From NCBI GenBank assembly GCA_027493875.1, contig JAOSJX010000027.1, positions 129,237-193,236 of the forward strand: a stretch of DNA of 64,000 nt, given 5' to 3'. Positions 9,914-22,927 of the stretch are shown here, piece after piece. Below the pieces are notes generated by a model. That model had not been told where the DNA came from, did not search any database, and was given only the letters and a program-made list of their open reading frames with translations. Each line of letters begins with the position of its first letter. Position 1 is the first letter of the stretch. The position numbers and the translations under genes are program-made. The DNA comes from Deltaproteobacteria bacterium (GTDB taxonomy: Bacteria; Lernaellota; Lernaellaia; JACKCT01).

Positions 9914-11128
9914 CTAGGATGCGAAGACCTTCGTAATCCGTTCCAGCGCCCAATCGACCTGCTCCTCCGTAATCACGAGCGGCGGCGCGAAACGCACGGT
10001 CGTGCCGTGCGTTTCCTTAGCCAGAATCCCTTCGGCCATGAGGCCTTCGCAATATTGACGCGCCGTCCGTTCGCCCGGTCCGAATTCGACCGCCAGCAGC
10101 AACCCTTTGCCGCGCACGTCGATGATCTGATCGTTTTTGATTGCTTCAAGGCCGGAGCGCAGCCGGCCGCCGAGCCGCGCGGCGCGTCCGGGAAGATCGT
10201 CTTCGACGAGAATACGAAGCGCTTCGCGGGCGCAGGCGCAGGCCAGCGGATTGCCGCCGAACGTAGATCCGTGTTCGCCGGGGACAAAAACGCCGAGCAC
10301 CTCCGCGCTCGAGACCGCGGCGCTGATCGGCAACACGCCGCCGCCGAGCGCCTTGCCGAGAATGAGGACGTCGGGCCGGATGCCGTCGTGCTCGTAGCAA
10401 AACATTTTGCCCGTCCGTCCGAGGCCCGTTTGGATCTCGTCGAGCATCAGCAGGAGATTGCGTTCGTCGCAAAGGCGCCGCACGTCGCGCAGGAAGCCGT
10501 CCGGCGGAACGCGCACGCCGGCTTCCCCTTGAATCGCCTCGACGAGAACGGCGCAGGTGTTGTCGGTGACGGCGTCGCGCAGCGCGCCGGCGTCACCGTA
10601 AGGAATGATTTTGAATCCCGGGGTGAACGGCGCAAAATATTTCTTGTAAAGCTCTTCGCTGGAAAAACTGACGATCGTCGTCGTGCGTCCGTGGAAATTT
10701 CCTTCGAACGCGATGATTTCCGCTTGGCCGGCTGGAATGTTTTTCTTGACATAGCCCCACTTGCGCGCGGCTTTGACGGCGGTTTCAACCGCTTCGGCGC
10801 CCGTATTCATCGGCAGGACTTTTTCCATGCCCGTCAGCTCGCAGAGTTCTTTCATGAACGGGCCGATCTGGTCCGAATGAAACGCGCGGCTTGTCACGCA
10901 CAGGCGCGCGGCTTGTTCCGACAGGGCACGGACCATCCGCGGATGGCTATGGCCGTGGGAGACGGCGGAGTAGGCCGACAGCATGTCCATGTAACGGCGA
11001 TCGTCCACGTCGTACAAAAAAACGCCCTCGCCGCGCGCAATGACCACCGGAAGCGGGCGATAGTTGTTGGAACCGTAAGCGTCGGCGATTTCCATGAGGG
11101 TCTTGGCGTCGGGACCGTGAGCGGCCAT
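9914..11128 (-). CDS. rocD: Ornithine--oxo-acid aminotransferase
   Basis: 404 residues in one intact frame. Start ATG 11128 is set by a CAGGAG site 7 bases upstream. Class-III PLP aminotransferase features in order: GSNNYRPLPVV and DVDDRRYMDMLSAYSAVSHG near the N-terminus (typical of RocD rather than ArgD), GAEAVETAVKAARKWGY, FHGRTTTIVSFS, LDEIQTGLGRTGK with the PLP-binding Asp, and LGKALGGGVLPISA with the Schiff-base Lys. It converts ornithine and 2-oxoglutarate to glutamate semialdehyde and glutamate. ArgD is the main alternative. Confidence 0.9.
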   Translation of the reverse strand: MAAHGPDAKTLMEIADAYGSNNYRPLPVVIARGEGVFLYDVDDRRYMDMLSAYSAVSHGHSHPRMVRALSEQAARLCVTSRAFHSDQIGPFMKELCELTGMEKVLPMNTGAEAVETAVKAARKWGYVKKNIPAGQAEIIAFEGNFHGRTTTIVSFSSEELYKKYFAPFTPGFKIIPYGDAGALRDAVTDNTCAVLVEAIQGEAGVRVPPDGFLRDVRRLCDERNLLLMLDEIQTGLGRTGKMFCYEHDGIRPDVLILGKALGGGVLPISAAVSSAEVLGVFVPGEHGSTFGGNPLACACAREALRILVEDDLPGRAARLGGRLRSGLEAIKNDQIIDVRGKGLLLAVEFGPGERTARQYCEGLMAEGILAKETHGTTVRFAPPLVITEEQVDWALERITKVFAS

Positions 11129-11227
11129 TTTTTTCTCCTGAAAAAGAGGTCCGTGAAAACGACAGCGAAGTAGCAGTAAGGGCGCCGTCTGTAAAGAGAA
11201 AAGGGGCGGCATCTCCCTTGATTTTAC

Positions 11228-11254
11228 TTGACATTCCGGCCTTCGGCTTATAAA
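11228..11254 (+). promoter_or_regulatory. Sigma-70-type promoter for grpE-dnaK
   Basis: TTGACA (11228-11233) and TATAAA (11249-11254) are separated by 15 bases, about 85 bp upstream of grpE. The spacing is slightly short. No CIRCE element (TTAGCACTC inverted repeat) was seen, so heat-shock control by HrcA is not supported here. Confidence 0.45.
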
Positions 11255-11340
11255 AAAACGAAGCGAAAAAAGGGCATAACCGCTCATCCTCCGGACCGAT
11301 ACGACCTCGGTTCCGATATGGGGAGGATCGTGTCTCGGTG

Positions 11341-12215
11341 ATGGCCGGCGACGACAACGATAAAAGGGACATTCCCGTGGATATTCCCGAATCCGCTTTT
11401 GAAGAGGCGTTGCGCGCCGTGGAGCGCGTGCAGCAGGCGTCAAAGCAACGCAAAGCGGCGAAGGCTCGCCCGCGCGGAGCCGATTCCGACGTCGCCGAGC
11501 TCGAAAGTCTGCTGTCGGCGCTCGACGGCGGCGATGAAGTCGAGGTGCCGATCGAAACGGAGGAGGCGCCGCCCGCGTCCGCCTCGATGAGCGAGCTGGA
11601 TATCCTCGCCAAGCTGCTCGAGGAAGAGCAAAACCTCGAGCGCGAAGCCGAATTCCTCAAGACGGTTCTTTCGGAGTCGGCCAGAACGCCGGGGCCGGCG
11701 GCTCCCGGCGACGACGCCGCGCTTGTCGAAAAGCAAAAAGAATCGAGGACCTCGAGGAACGCATCAAGCGCATGGCGGCGGAGTTTGAAAATTTCAAGAA
11801 ACGGATCAACCGCGACAAAGAGGACATGATCCGGTTTTCCAACGAGAATCTGATCCTTTCGATCCTGCCGATCATCGACAATTTCGAACGCGCCATTTCC
11901 CACGGCGCCGCGACGGCGGATACGGAAGCCACCATCGACGGCGTGCGGATGATTCTCAAGCAACTCCATGACACGCTGGCCACCGGCGGCGTGCGAAAGT
12001 TTGAATCCCAGGGTCACCGCTTCGACCCGGCGTTTCAGGAGGCGATGGCAAGCGTCAAGACCGACGAAATGGAGCCGGGCATCGTGATTGCGCAATACGA
12101 ACCGGGGTATCTCTTTCACGGGCGTCTGCTGCGTCCCGCGAAAGTGGTGGTATCCGCGCGGGCGGATGAAAACAATGACGAGGAGATCGCCGCCGCCAAC
12201 ACGGAAAATCCGTAG
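11341..12215 (+). CDS. grpE: Nucleotide exchange factor GrpE
   Basis: Co-chaperone that releases ADP from DnaK. The first 130 residues are a long acidic, low-complexity extension. The conserved part has the coiled coil (EDLEERIKRMAAEFENFKKR) and the beta domain (FDPAFQEAMASV, GYLFHGRLLRPAKVVVS). The frame shifts at about 11741, where GAATCG probably lacks an A of GAAATCG, giving a protein of about 291 residues. GTG 11338 is an equally possible start. It is followed 127 bp later by dnaK. The N-terminal extension is unusually long for GrpE. Confidence 0.9.
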
Positions 12216-12341
12216 CGGAAAAGGGAGCGGACCCGCCCCGCGGCGGCCCTATTGACCAAGGGGCGATAACATTCCTATGATCGGTGTCTCTTTTCGAAGA
12301 AAACGCTGGGGATTTGAACAACTTGGTCTGGGGTTCATCGG

Positions 12342-14232
<1,891 letters not shown>

Positions 14233-14254
14233 GCGATCGACGAAGCGAACCCCC

Positions 14255-14292
14255 ACCGCGCCCGGCAAGCCCGCCGGGCGCGGTTTATTTTT
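14255..14292 (+). terminator. Rho-independent terminator after dnaK
   Basis: A 12-bp stem (ACCGCGCCCGGC with GCCGGGCGCGGT, 14255-14284) with a 6-base loop is followed by TTATTTTT. It separates dnaK from dnaJ. Confidence 0.8.
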
Positions 14293-14335
14293 GGGCGTTG
14301 CAATTAGAGAACCGGATTCTTAACCTACCCTCGCC

Positions 14336-15477
14336 ATGACCGCCGGGCACGCGCATAAACCGGAGTCGCCTCCCGGACTACTACGAGATCCTCGGGATCG
14401 ACCCGGGCGCGGATCTGCGCGCGATCAAAAGAAGCCTACCGCCGCCTCGCGCGGACGCTGCATCCCGACGTCAGCGCCGACCCGGAACACCACGAGCGTT
14501 TCCGGCGCGTCAGCGAAGCCTACAAGATCCTCTCCGACGCGAGCGGCCGGCGAAATTACGACGCCTTACGCCTGCTCGGTATCGGCCTGCCGTTCGCGCG
14601 GTTCCGCGAGTTCGCGACCGATCCGCAGCGCGTGCGGCGCACGCTCGATAAAGCCGGCCGCTTCTTCGCCGCCGCCTCGGGCCTCACGCGGCGCACGGAA
14701 CGCCGCCCGGGCCGCGATCTGCGCGTCGAGGCCGAAATCTCCCTCGCCGAATCCTACACCGGCGCGACGCGCACTTTTCATTACGGCCGGGACGTCGACT
14801 GCGACGCCTGCAAAGGGCGCGGCTTCGACAAAGTGAAAACGTGCGCCGTCTGCGAAGGCGTCGGCTCCCTCGCGGCCTCGTGGATGCCGGCGGTGCGCAA
14901 GCGCTGCCCGCGCTGCGCCGCGAAGGGATGGATCGGCGAACGGACGTGTACGCCGTGCGAGGGAACGGGCCGCGTCCGGCTCTCCCACACGCATACCGCC
15001 ACCGTCCCCGAAGGAACGCCCGACGGCGCGCGCGTCCGCGTTAAAGGACAGGGCGAGGGAGGCTACCAAGGCGGCGACGCGGGGGATCTCATCATCAAAA
15101 TCCGCGTCGCCCCGGAACCCGGCGTCCGCCGCGACGGCGACGATCTGGTGCGCGGCCTGCCGGTCGATTTCCGCGCCGCCGCGCTCGGCGGGCAGGCGGA
15201 CCTCGCGCTGCCGGACGGCAAGACGATCACGCTGCGGATTCCTCCGTGGAGCACGTCCGGCCGGCGGCTCCGCGTCGTCGGGCGCGGATTCAAGGACCCG
15301 CATTCGGACCGGCGCGGCGATCTGTTCGCCGTGCTCCGCGTCGATCTTCCGCACGAGTCGGACGCGGACGCCCGGTCGCTCACGCTGCGTTATTTGTCCG
15401 CCGCGGCGGGCTCGTCCGATATTCGGAAAGACGAATTGCGCGACGAACTGGAGGCTTACTTTGCGGCCCGCGCGTAG
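14336..15477 (+). CDS. dnaJ: DnaJ-family co-chaperone (Hsp40)
   Basis: J domain with DYYEILGIDPGADLRAIKRA and the HPD motif in TLHPDVSA, then a zinc-finger region with four CxxCxGxG-type units (CDACKGRG, CAVCEGVG, CPRCAAKG, CTPCEGTG), then the C-terminal substrate domain (GDLIIKIRVAPEP, ALGGQADLALPDGKTITLRI). There is little Gly/Phe linker. Two one-base indels near 14372 (C-run) and 14430 (A-run) put the J domain in other frames. ATG 14336 is kept because repair gives MTAGHAHKPESPPDYYEI. It stimulates DnaK ATPase. The next gene starts inside its last codons. Confidence 0.88.
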
Positions 15478-17337
15478 CCTCATCGTTGCCGCCGTCGTCA
15501 TCGCGCTCGCGGCGGCCTGCGCGTCGGTGCCGCGGCGATCGTCCGACCCCGAAGCCGAAGCCCGCGCCGCCGGAACTCTTCCAGAAAGCGGAGGCCTACT
15601 ACCGCAACCACTTCAACGCCCGCGCGCTCGCCACGTTTCACCAGGCCATCGAAGCGGACCCGAAGGGCCCCTACGCCGACGGCGCGCTCTACAAGATCGC
15701 CGGCATTCATCTGCGCGAGGAGCGCTACGATGAGGCGGTGGTTTTCTTTCAGCGTCTTCAAAGCGAATTTCCGCGCAGCCGCTTCGCCGACGAATCGCTC
15801 TACAACATGGGCTTTTGCTACCACAAGCAGGGCGACCCGGAACGCGCGCTCGGCATCTACCGCGAATACCTCGCGCTCTCCTCGGCGCGCAACAAAAACC
15901 GCGCGCGCGTGCTGGCCGGCGAGGCGCTGGCCGACCTCGGGCGCTACGAGGAATCGCTCATCGAGTACGCGCTCGCGGGCGCCGAGGAAAAAGACCGCGA
16001 CCGGCGCATCGAACTGCTCCACAAAGTCCGCGATGTCGTCGACGGCCGCGTCGCGCCCGGGCAGCTCAAGGAGATCGCCCCGAAACTGACCGACGGCATC
16101 GTCAGCGATTACGTCCGCTACCGCGCCGCACAGGACGCCGTCGCCGCGGGCGACAAGGAACGCGCCAAGGCGCTGCTCGCCGGCATCGATTACCGCCGCG
16201 CGCGTTACCGCTACTACCGCGAAGCCGAGGAGCTGCGCGCGGATCTCGGCGAAGGCGTCGCCGTCACCGGGTTGGAGGATACGGGCGCGGTTTCCGAGTC
16301 CGCCGCGCCATTGACGATCGGCGTCGTGCTCCCGCTCTCCGGGCGCTTCGACGTCTACGGCGAGCAGGTGCTTCATGGCGTCATGCTGGCGGTGGACCGT
16401 TTCGGAAAAGAAGGGATCACCGTGGAGGCCGTCATCCGCGATTCGGAAGCGGACGGCGAGACCGCCGCGGCCAAGGTCGACGAACTGGCGGCGCAGGACC
16501 GGGTGATGGCCGTCGTCGGGCCGTTGCTGGTCAAGGAAGCCGTGCCCGCCGCGGACGCCGCGGAGCGCGCGAACATCCCCATGCTCACGCTCTCGCGCAA
16601 GGAGGATTTCGTCGCGGAACGCGGCTGGGTCTTCCGCGGCGCCGTCACCTTCACGCATCAGGCCCGCGCGCTCATCCGCTACGCCGAGCAATACCTCGGC
16701 GCGCGCCGCTTCGGCGTCATGCACCCGCGCAACGAATTCGGCGAGGCGTTCAAAAACGCGTTCCAACGCGAGCTCGACCCCACGCGCCACGCGCTCGAGG
16801 TCGTCGCGAGTTATTCGGACGAGGACACGGACTTCCGCGCCCCCGCGCATTCGCTGAACGCCGCGGGAGAACTCGACGCCGTCTTTCTGCCGGACAAGGC
16901 CGGCCGCGTCGCGCTCATCGCGCCGCAGCTCGTCTACTTCGGCGTCAAAAAAACGCATCTGCTCGGGCCGTCCTCGTGGAATGAGGACGACCTCGCGGAA
17001 AAGGCCGGGCCCTATCTGCAGCGCGCGGCGATCGTCGACGGATTCTTCGCCTACGCCAAGGACCGCGCCGTGCGCGATTTCGTCGGCGCCTATCAAGACG
17101 CGTACGCCGAACAGCCGACGCTGCTCGCCGCGCTCGGCTACGACGCCGTCGCCATGATCGCCAAAGCCGCCGAGGGCGGCGGCGCCGATTCGCGCGCGGC
17201 CCTGCGCCGAAGCCTCCTGCAAACCCGCGGCTTCAAAGGCGTCGCCGGCACCACCACCTTCCTCGAAAACGGCGGAAGCCGACAAACAGCTCTACCTCCT
17301 CCGCGTCGGCGAATCCGGCATCGAGGAAATGGAATAG
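15461..17337 (+). CDS. LppC-like lipoprotein: TPR plus periplasmic-binding domain
   Basis: A TTG start overlaps the dnaJ stop by 17 bases. Signal peptide with lipobox LAAAC, so probably lipid-anchored. Residues of about 40-250 hold tetratricopeptide-like helices (FQKAEAYYRNHFNARALATF, LYNMGFCYHKQGDPERALGI). The rest is a type-I periplasmic-binding fold (IGVVLPLSGRFDVYGEQVLH, AAVGPLL-like segment, GYDAVAMIAKAAEGGG). This matches the family of penicillin-binding-protein activators (LpoA/YraM) and branched-chain amino-acid binding proteins. Frame breaks lie near 15570 and 17275. An activator of peptidoglycan synthesis is the best guess. Confidence 0.72.
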
Positions 17338-17350
17338 TCGGCCCGCTCGA

Positions 17351-19086
17351 TTACTCGGACGCCCGATCGCGAACGCGCTCGCAAGCCGCCACAGCTTCAG
17401 GCGTCTCCGCGTGCTTGAGCGCGTAATCGACCAGCCGCCGCCACGGCGCGTACGTTGTCCGCAGCGCCCGGCCGCGCGCGACTTCGGCGCAGGCTTCGGG
17501 ATAGAACCCGTGTTCCGCGAGAAACGTCGCGCGGATCTCGGCGATTTTGTAGTCGCCCGGTTGCTCCGCCGCGAGCCGGTCGACAAACCCGCGCGCGTCC
17601 GAACCCATGGCCCTTACCATCGTCGGAACGCACACCGCGTGCCGTCCACGCGCCGCCGGGTCGCCGATGTGCCGGAGGCAGATGGCCTGCGCCCGGACCG
17701 TGTTCCCCGCGGTCCGCGCCTTTTGAAAGTCGCGCAGGCGATACCCGATGGCCGTCTCCCGAACGGCGCCGAGGTAAAAAGCCGCCGCGAGAAAGATCAA
17801 TATCAGAGCCGCTGGGACGAATGTTCCGCGACCCTTTAAGGCGTCCGTATCGTTGGGCGAAACGAGCGCGGGCCCGGCCGCCAATCCGATCATCGCGAAC
17901 GCGAGCAACCGGGGAACGCTGCGCGACAACGGAAAATCGACAAAGCCGTGCAGTAGAAAAGCGATGGCGCCGGCCGCGAGCGCGAAACGTAGCGCGCGTT
18001 CCGGCGATCCGCGCGGATGCCCGCGGATCGACCGGGCCATCAACACGCCGCCGCGCGCGAGCAGCGCAAGGTACAATATCAACGCCGGCCAGCCGGATTC
18101 GGCGGCGGTCTGAATGAAATCCTGATGCACGTCGCGATGACGCAGGCGCGCTTCCGGATCGTGAGGCCGCCGCGCGAGCGCCAGCGCGTCGAGAAGCTGC
18201 CCGGCGCCGTACCCGAAAATCGGATAGGCGGCGGCCACCTTGAGTCCCTGCCGCCACAGAGCGAACCGGCTGTCCAGGCCGGAGGCGACGGCTTGCGGCG
18301 TGACGGACTCGCGTAGCGCCACGGCGCGCTTCGGATTCGGCCGGTCCAGGTTCCAGAAAACGGCGGCGCTCACAACGACGACCGCGCCGGCCGCCAGCAG
18401 GGGTTTGACGGGCTTGGCGCTTTGCGGCGCGTCCCACCACACCGCGGCCGACAAAGCACCGCCGCGCCCCCGAACGCCAGGATCGCGCCGCGCGTGTACG
18501 TCAACAGGAGCGGAATCAGCAGGACCGAAAATAGCAGCAGATAAAAGCGCCGTCCCTCTTTCGTCCGCTGCGCGTAGAACAGGCCGAGCGCGGCCGGTGC
18601 CGCGACCGCGAGATGCTGCGCGAGAAGGTTCGGATGCGTGTACGCGCCGATGAGCTGCGTGGTTTTGAACGGCAGGACGCCGGCGGGCGCGTAACGCACA
18701 AGGAAAGCGTAGGCGCCCATCGCTGCCGCGCCGATGGCGATCCAAAGCGCATACCGCGCCGCGCGCTCTCCCTCGCGCGCAAAAAGAAAAATCGCGAGCA
18801 CTGCGAGCACGCGGTCCAGCACGGCGCGCACTTCCGTGCCGTTCGCGCCGTGCGCGATAAGCCCGGCGAGCAGCCACGCCGCATACGCCGCCGCGAGCCC
18901 GGCGAAAACACCGTCCACACGCCGCCGCGCCGCGCCGTCGCACAAGGCGGCGCCGAGCGCCGCGATCAGGAGGACGCGGATCGCGAGCGCTTTCTGGTCT
19001 TCGACGTAGATCGGAAGCGTGGAAACGAAAAACGGCGCGGCGATCAGCGCGGCCCAAATGCAAAAGGTCCCTATCTTGCTAGGCAA
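17351..19086 (-). CDS. O-antigen ligase-like polytopic protein (Wzy_C family)
   Basis: About 575 residues with 10-12 hydrophobic helices. A family-typical loop lies in the middle: GYGAGQLLDALALA, then RHRDVHQDFIQTAAESGWPA, matching the conserved His and Glu of Wzy_C/WaaL ligases. Residues after 430 form a soluble domain that may be TPR-like. A one-base indel near 18445 splits the N-terminal five helices from the rest. The start is uncertain. TTG 19086 gives LPSKIGTFCIWAALIAAPF as the first helix. It probably joins or polymerises surface glycans at the periplasmic face of the inner membrane. Confidence 0.7.
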
Positions 19087-19135
19087 GGGAAGAGTAGATT
19101 TCGTTGCGGAGGAATTCAGCGTCGATAGACCATCA

Positions 19136-19579
19136 TCATTGGTAGAGGCACCTCGCGGGCCCCGTGGGCAAAGACCACCAATAGTGGCTGCGACAATCGT
19201 CATAGGCGCCACCGGGACCGAACTCGATGTCGTACATCGTCTCGCAATCCACCGGGATGCACGAAGATTTGAAGTCGTAGTAACTCAACTCCCCGATGAC
19301 GTCGTATCCGGCTCCTTCGCACCACGCCGTTAAACAGGCTTCCGGAATGTTGAGGACGGAAGGAACCCATTCGTCGAAGACGGTTCCGATACACTCGATG
19401 GCCCGGTCGCGCAGGGCGGCGCACTCGTCGGCGGATAGGTTTGTATCGTCGTCGCCGCCGCCGTCGTCATCGTTATCGTCATCGTCGTCCCCACACGCGA
19501 AAAAGACGAATAACATGACGCTAAAAAGGCTCATCGCCACGAGAAATGCGATGTTCAAGGTTATCTTGGAGGAGGGCAT
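19136..19579 (-). CDS. Small Asp-linker lipoprotein A
   Basis: 147 residues. Signal peptide ending in lipobox VFFAC, then GDDDDDNDDDGGGDDD, an acidic linker right after the predicted lipidated Cys. The body has spaced cysteines and motifs AIECIGTVFDEWVPSV, CLTAWCEGAGYDVIGELSYY and CETMYDIEFGPGGAYDDC. It is clearly paralogous to the next gene (shared FDEW/SADW, WCEG, DVIG/DLIG, YYDF/HYDF, LYDI/MYDI). No known domain recognised. ATG 19579 lies behind a plausible GGAG-like region. Confidence 0.7.
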   Translation of the reverse strand: MPSSKITLNIAFLVAMSLFSVMLFVFFACGDDDDDNDDDGGGDDDTNLSADECAALRDRAIECIGTVFDEWVPSVLNIPEACLTAWCEGAGYDVIGELSYYDFKSSCIPVDCETMYDIEFGPGGAYDDCRSHYWWSLPTGPARCLYQ

Positions 19580-19619
19580 GGCTGACGTCTCCGGAATGGG
19601 TGAAAATCGCGGGCCTTTG

Positions 19620-20041
19620 CTACGATGGTTGACAAATACTCTCCTCGAGAAATCGGTTGGAACAATCGTCGTACAACGGATGGCTCGCGTCCATTTCGAT
19701 ATCGTATAACGCGGCGCAATCCTCGGGGAAACACGAAGCGGCGAAATCATAATGACTGAGATTGCCGATCAGATCGTAAGTACCGCTGCCTTCGCACCAT
19801 TCTCGGAAGCAATTGGCGTTCAAAAAAACAACGGAGGGCGTCCAATCGGCGGAAACCAAGCCGACGCAATCGAACGCATGTTGGCGGAGCTCCTCGCACG
19901 TATCGGGATCAAGATCGTCGTCCGCGGCCCCGCTGCTTGAATCGTCGTCATCATCGCCGCACGCGAAAAAGACGAACAACATCGTTCCAACAACGCAAAG
20001 AGCGAGAAGCGACGAAAGATTATAAAAGTTCTTTGGGACAT
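19620..20041 (-). CDS. Small Asp-linker lipoprotein B (paralogue of A)
   Basis: About 140 residues. ATG 20041 follows a strong GGAGGTGA site. Restoring one A near 20021 gives signal peptide MSQRNFYNLSSLLALCVVG, then TMLFVFFAC with the lipobox Cys, and then GDDDDDSSSGAADDD. The body repeats the pattern of lipoprotein A with conserved cysteines (EWCEGSGTYDLIGNLSHYDF, CAALYDIEMDASHPLYDDC). The tandem arrangement suggests a duplication. Function unknown. Confidence 0.65.
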
Positions 20042-20183
20042 CGCCGTCACCTCCACCGGGAGAAAAACATCAGCGGGTATTGTGTATTGTCACGATGGCT
20101 TGTCAATGTTTTTTTCGTTAACCGATGGAATACCAAAGCGATCTGGTTTAGAGTTCCTCGCCTCGTTGTCCGAAAGGAAAGGC

Positions 20184-22155
20184 GTGACCCGGGCGGAGAA
20201 AAATCTCGAACGCTACTTCGGCGAACGCGGCCTGCTTTCCGCGGTGATGCCGGGGTATGAAATGCGTCCGGGGCAGGTGGAGATGGCGCGGAAGGTGATG
20301 GAGGCGTTCGAGCACGAGGGCGCCGCCGTCATCGAGGCGCCCACGGGCACGGGCAAGACGCTCGCCTATCTCATCCCCGCGCTCCTTTTCGACAAGCGCG
20401 TCGTCGTCTCCACTAAGACCAAAAACCTCCAGGCGCAGATCCACGGCAAGGACTGGCCCTTCCTCCGCGACCGCCTTGGCTTCGACGCGCGCGTCGTGAT
20501 GATGAAGGGCCGCGCGAATTACCTGTGCCTGTCGCGTCTCGAACGCTTCGAGCGCCAGCTCTCGTTCCCCACGCGCGAAGAAGCCGCGGGCTACGAGCGT
20601 CTGCGCGAATGGTTCCGCCACACCAAGACCGGCGACCGCGCCGAAGTGGACTGGCTTCCGGAAAACGCCGAGCTCTGGGGCGAGATCACGTCCAACCGCT
20701 ACAACTGCCCCGGCGCCGTCTGCCAGCACTACCAGGACTGCTTTCTCCAAAAGATGCGCCGGCAGGCGGCGATGGCCGACATCATCGTCGTCAACCATCA
20801 TCTCTACTTCGCGGACCTCGCGCTCAAGGAGTCCGGCCCGGGCGAGGTCATCCCGAATTTTCACTCGGTCGTCTTCGACGAGGCGCACGAACTCGAGGAC
20901 GTCGCCACCGCCTACTTCGCCCGGCGCATCGGCACCGCCCGCGTGGAGGAACTCGACCGCGACCTGGTGCCGCTTTTCGACCGGCACGCGCCGGCCGAGG
21001 TCGACACGGTCGGCCCGCTCCGAAACTTCCGCGCCGCCTCCGATCGATTTTTTGATAACTTCTTGAAATTACAAGATAAACAGCGGTTTCGCCGCGAGAT
21101 TCTGCCGCCGGATCTCATGGCGGATTTCGACTTTTTTCTGGAGCGCCTCACGGCGATCGAGAGCATCGTCAAAAACATGGGCGGCACCGGCAGCGAGGAG
21201 CCGGACATCGCGTCCATGGCCGAGCGGATCGGCGAGCTCGTCCGCGACGCCGCGCTCATCATGGATTTGGACGACGAGGGAGCACGTCCGCTACGCGGAA
21301 GGGCGCGGCCGCGGCGTGCATCTGGTCGCCGAGCCCATCGAGCCGGCGGAGCGCGTCCGCGAGGCCATCTTCGGCGGCGCGCACGGCGTGGTCTTCACGT
21401 CGGCCACCCTTTCCACCGGAGGCAACTTCAACTATTTCAAAAGCCGACTCGCCGTCGATTTCGAGATCGAGGAGGTCATTCTGCCCTCGTGTTTCGATTA
21501 TAAAATCAGTCGATGCTCTATGCGCCACGGCACGTCAAAGAGCCGCAACATATTGATTTTATTGAAGAAATAACAGAAGAGATCGAAAAAATCATGGCGG
21601 CGACCAAGGGCCGCGCTTTCCTTTTATTCACGTCGCACAAGAACATGCGCGCCGCGTTCGACATGCTCAAAGGACGCATCGCGTACCCGACCATGATGCA
21701 GGGCGACGGCAGCCGCGACGCCCTTCTCGAACGCTTTCGCCGCGAAACGCATTCGGTGCTTTTCGGAACGTCGTCGTTTTGGGAGGGCGTGGACGTCGCG
21801 GGGGGAATCGCTGTCGTGCGTGGTGATCGACAAGCTCCCCTTCGACGCGCCGGGCGATCCGCTCATCGAGGCGCGCATCGAACGGATCAACAAAAACGGC
21901 GGCAAGGCGTTTTCGACTACCAGGTGCCGCGCGCGACGATCACGCTGAAGCAGGGGCTCGGCCGGCTCATCCGGCAAAAAAACCGACCGCGGCCTGCTCG
22001 CGCTGATGGACTCGCGCGTGCGCACCAAATCATACGGCAAACGCATTCTCGCCAGCCTGCCGGGATTTCCGGTGACGGAGAGCCTCGACGACGCCCTGAA
22101 TTTCGCCGCGGCGTTGGATGCGGGCAAGGAGACGGATTCATGCGCCGAAGGTTGA
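20184..22155 (+). CDS. dinG: DinG/XPD-like superfamily 2 DNA helicase
   Basis: ATP-dependent 5'-3' helicase of the DinG family. Walker A is IEAPTGTGKTLAYLIP, followed by VVVSTKTKNLQAQI. Four iron-sulphur-type cysteines lie in NYLCLSR, YNCPGAVC and DCFLQ. NHHLYFADL and FDEAHELEDVA (the DEAH box) come next. The C-terminal half has FTSATLS, LFTSHKNM, FWEGVDVAG and QGLGRLIRQ. Five one-base indels (near 21280, 21505, 21805, 21905 and 21980) scatter the C-terminal half over three frames. GTG 20184 follows AAAGGAAAGG, and ATG 20082 is an alternative. Its end overlaps the next gene by 16 bases. Confidence 0.88.
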
Positions 22156-22865
22156 TCGGTCTCGTCATTTTCATAGGTTGCGTTGGCTTTGCGGCCGGCG
22201 CGTCGGCGCAGACCGTCCGCGTCCCGAGCCGCGGCGGGCCGGCGCTGAGCAACGTCACGGGCTTCATGATGCTCTCCGTCGGCATGAACGGCATGGCGAG
22301 CTTCGCCATCGAAGAACAAAACCGCGGCGGCGACGCCTCGACCAATATCCGCGACGTGGAAGCGAATATCCCCGGATACGGCCTCGGCGCCGCGCTCATC
22401 CCGACGTGGGGGCCGCACGGCTGGATCATCGGCGCGTCCTACGACGTGGTGTCCGGAAAATTCAAGCAAACCGTCGACGACGGAACGCTCTTTCACGAGG
22501 GCGAAACGGAAATCGGAATGGGCCTGTTCGCTTTCCGCACGGGATACGTTCATTATTTCGGCGATCTCGAATGGCATCCGTTCGTGCTGGCGGACGCGGG
22601 CTACGGCATTATCCGGGCGCGCGCCAACTCGAAATTCGAGGACGACTATTCCTCCAAGGACAACAACCAGACCCTTCTGGGCGGCGTGGGCATCGGCATC
22701 GGCAAGGAAACACCGTCCGGGTTCTTCGGCGGGCAGCTCGTCGCGGATATTTACCCACTGCCCTACACCATGGGTTTCGGCGACCCGGCCGGTTCCTACG
22801 AAATATCCATCTCACACCCGGTTGTTCTCCGCCTTCAAGCGTTCCTCGCCCTCGGCCATCTTTGA
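22140..22865 (+). CDS. Outer-membrane beta-barrel-like protein
   Basis: 241 residues, ATG 22140 inside the end of dinG. Signal peptide LIGLVIFIGCVGFAAGASAQ. The mature part alternates short polar/aromatic strands (GWIIGASYDVVSGKFKQ, TEIGMGLFAFRTGYVHYFG, WHPFVLADAGYGIIRA, LLGGVGIGIGKE), as expected of a small outer-membrane barrel, and ends in a strand with hydrophobic C-terminus (RLQAFLALGHL). No specific family recognised. Confidence 0.6.
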   Translation: MRRRLIGLVIFIGCVGFAAGASAQTVRVPSRGGPALSNVTGFMMLSVGMNGMASFAIEEQNRGGDASTNIRDVEANIPGYGLGAALIPTWGPHGWIIGASYDVVSGKFKQTVDDGTLFHEGETEIGMGLFAFRTGYVHYFGDLEWHPFVLADAGYGIIRARANSKFEDDYSSKDNNQTLLGGVGIGIGKETPSGFFGGQLVADIYPLPYTMGFGDPAGSYEISISHPVVLRLQAFLALGHL

Positions 22866-22927
22866 CGCGGTTTCACGTGAAACAACGCCACGCGGCCCGA
22901 GGAGTCGCTGGATGGCCACGCCGTTGG

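Noticed and set aside
11228..12341. CIRCE/HrcA heat-shock operator upstream of grpE or dnaK
   Set aside because: No TTAGCACTC inverted repeat was found in either upstream region.
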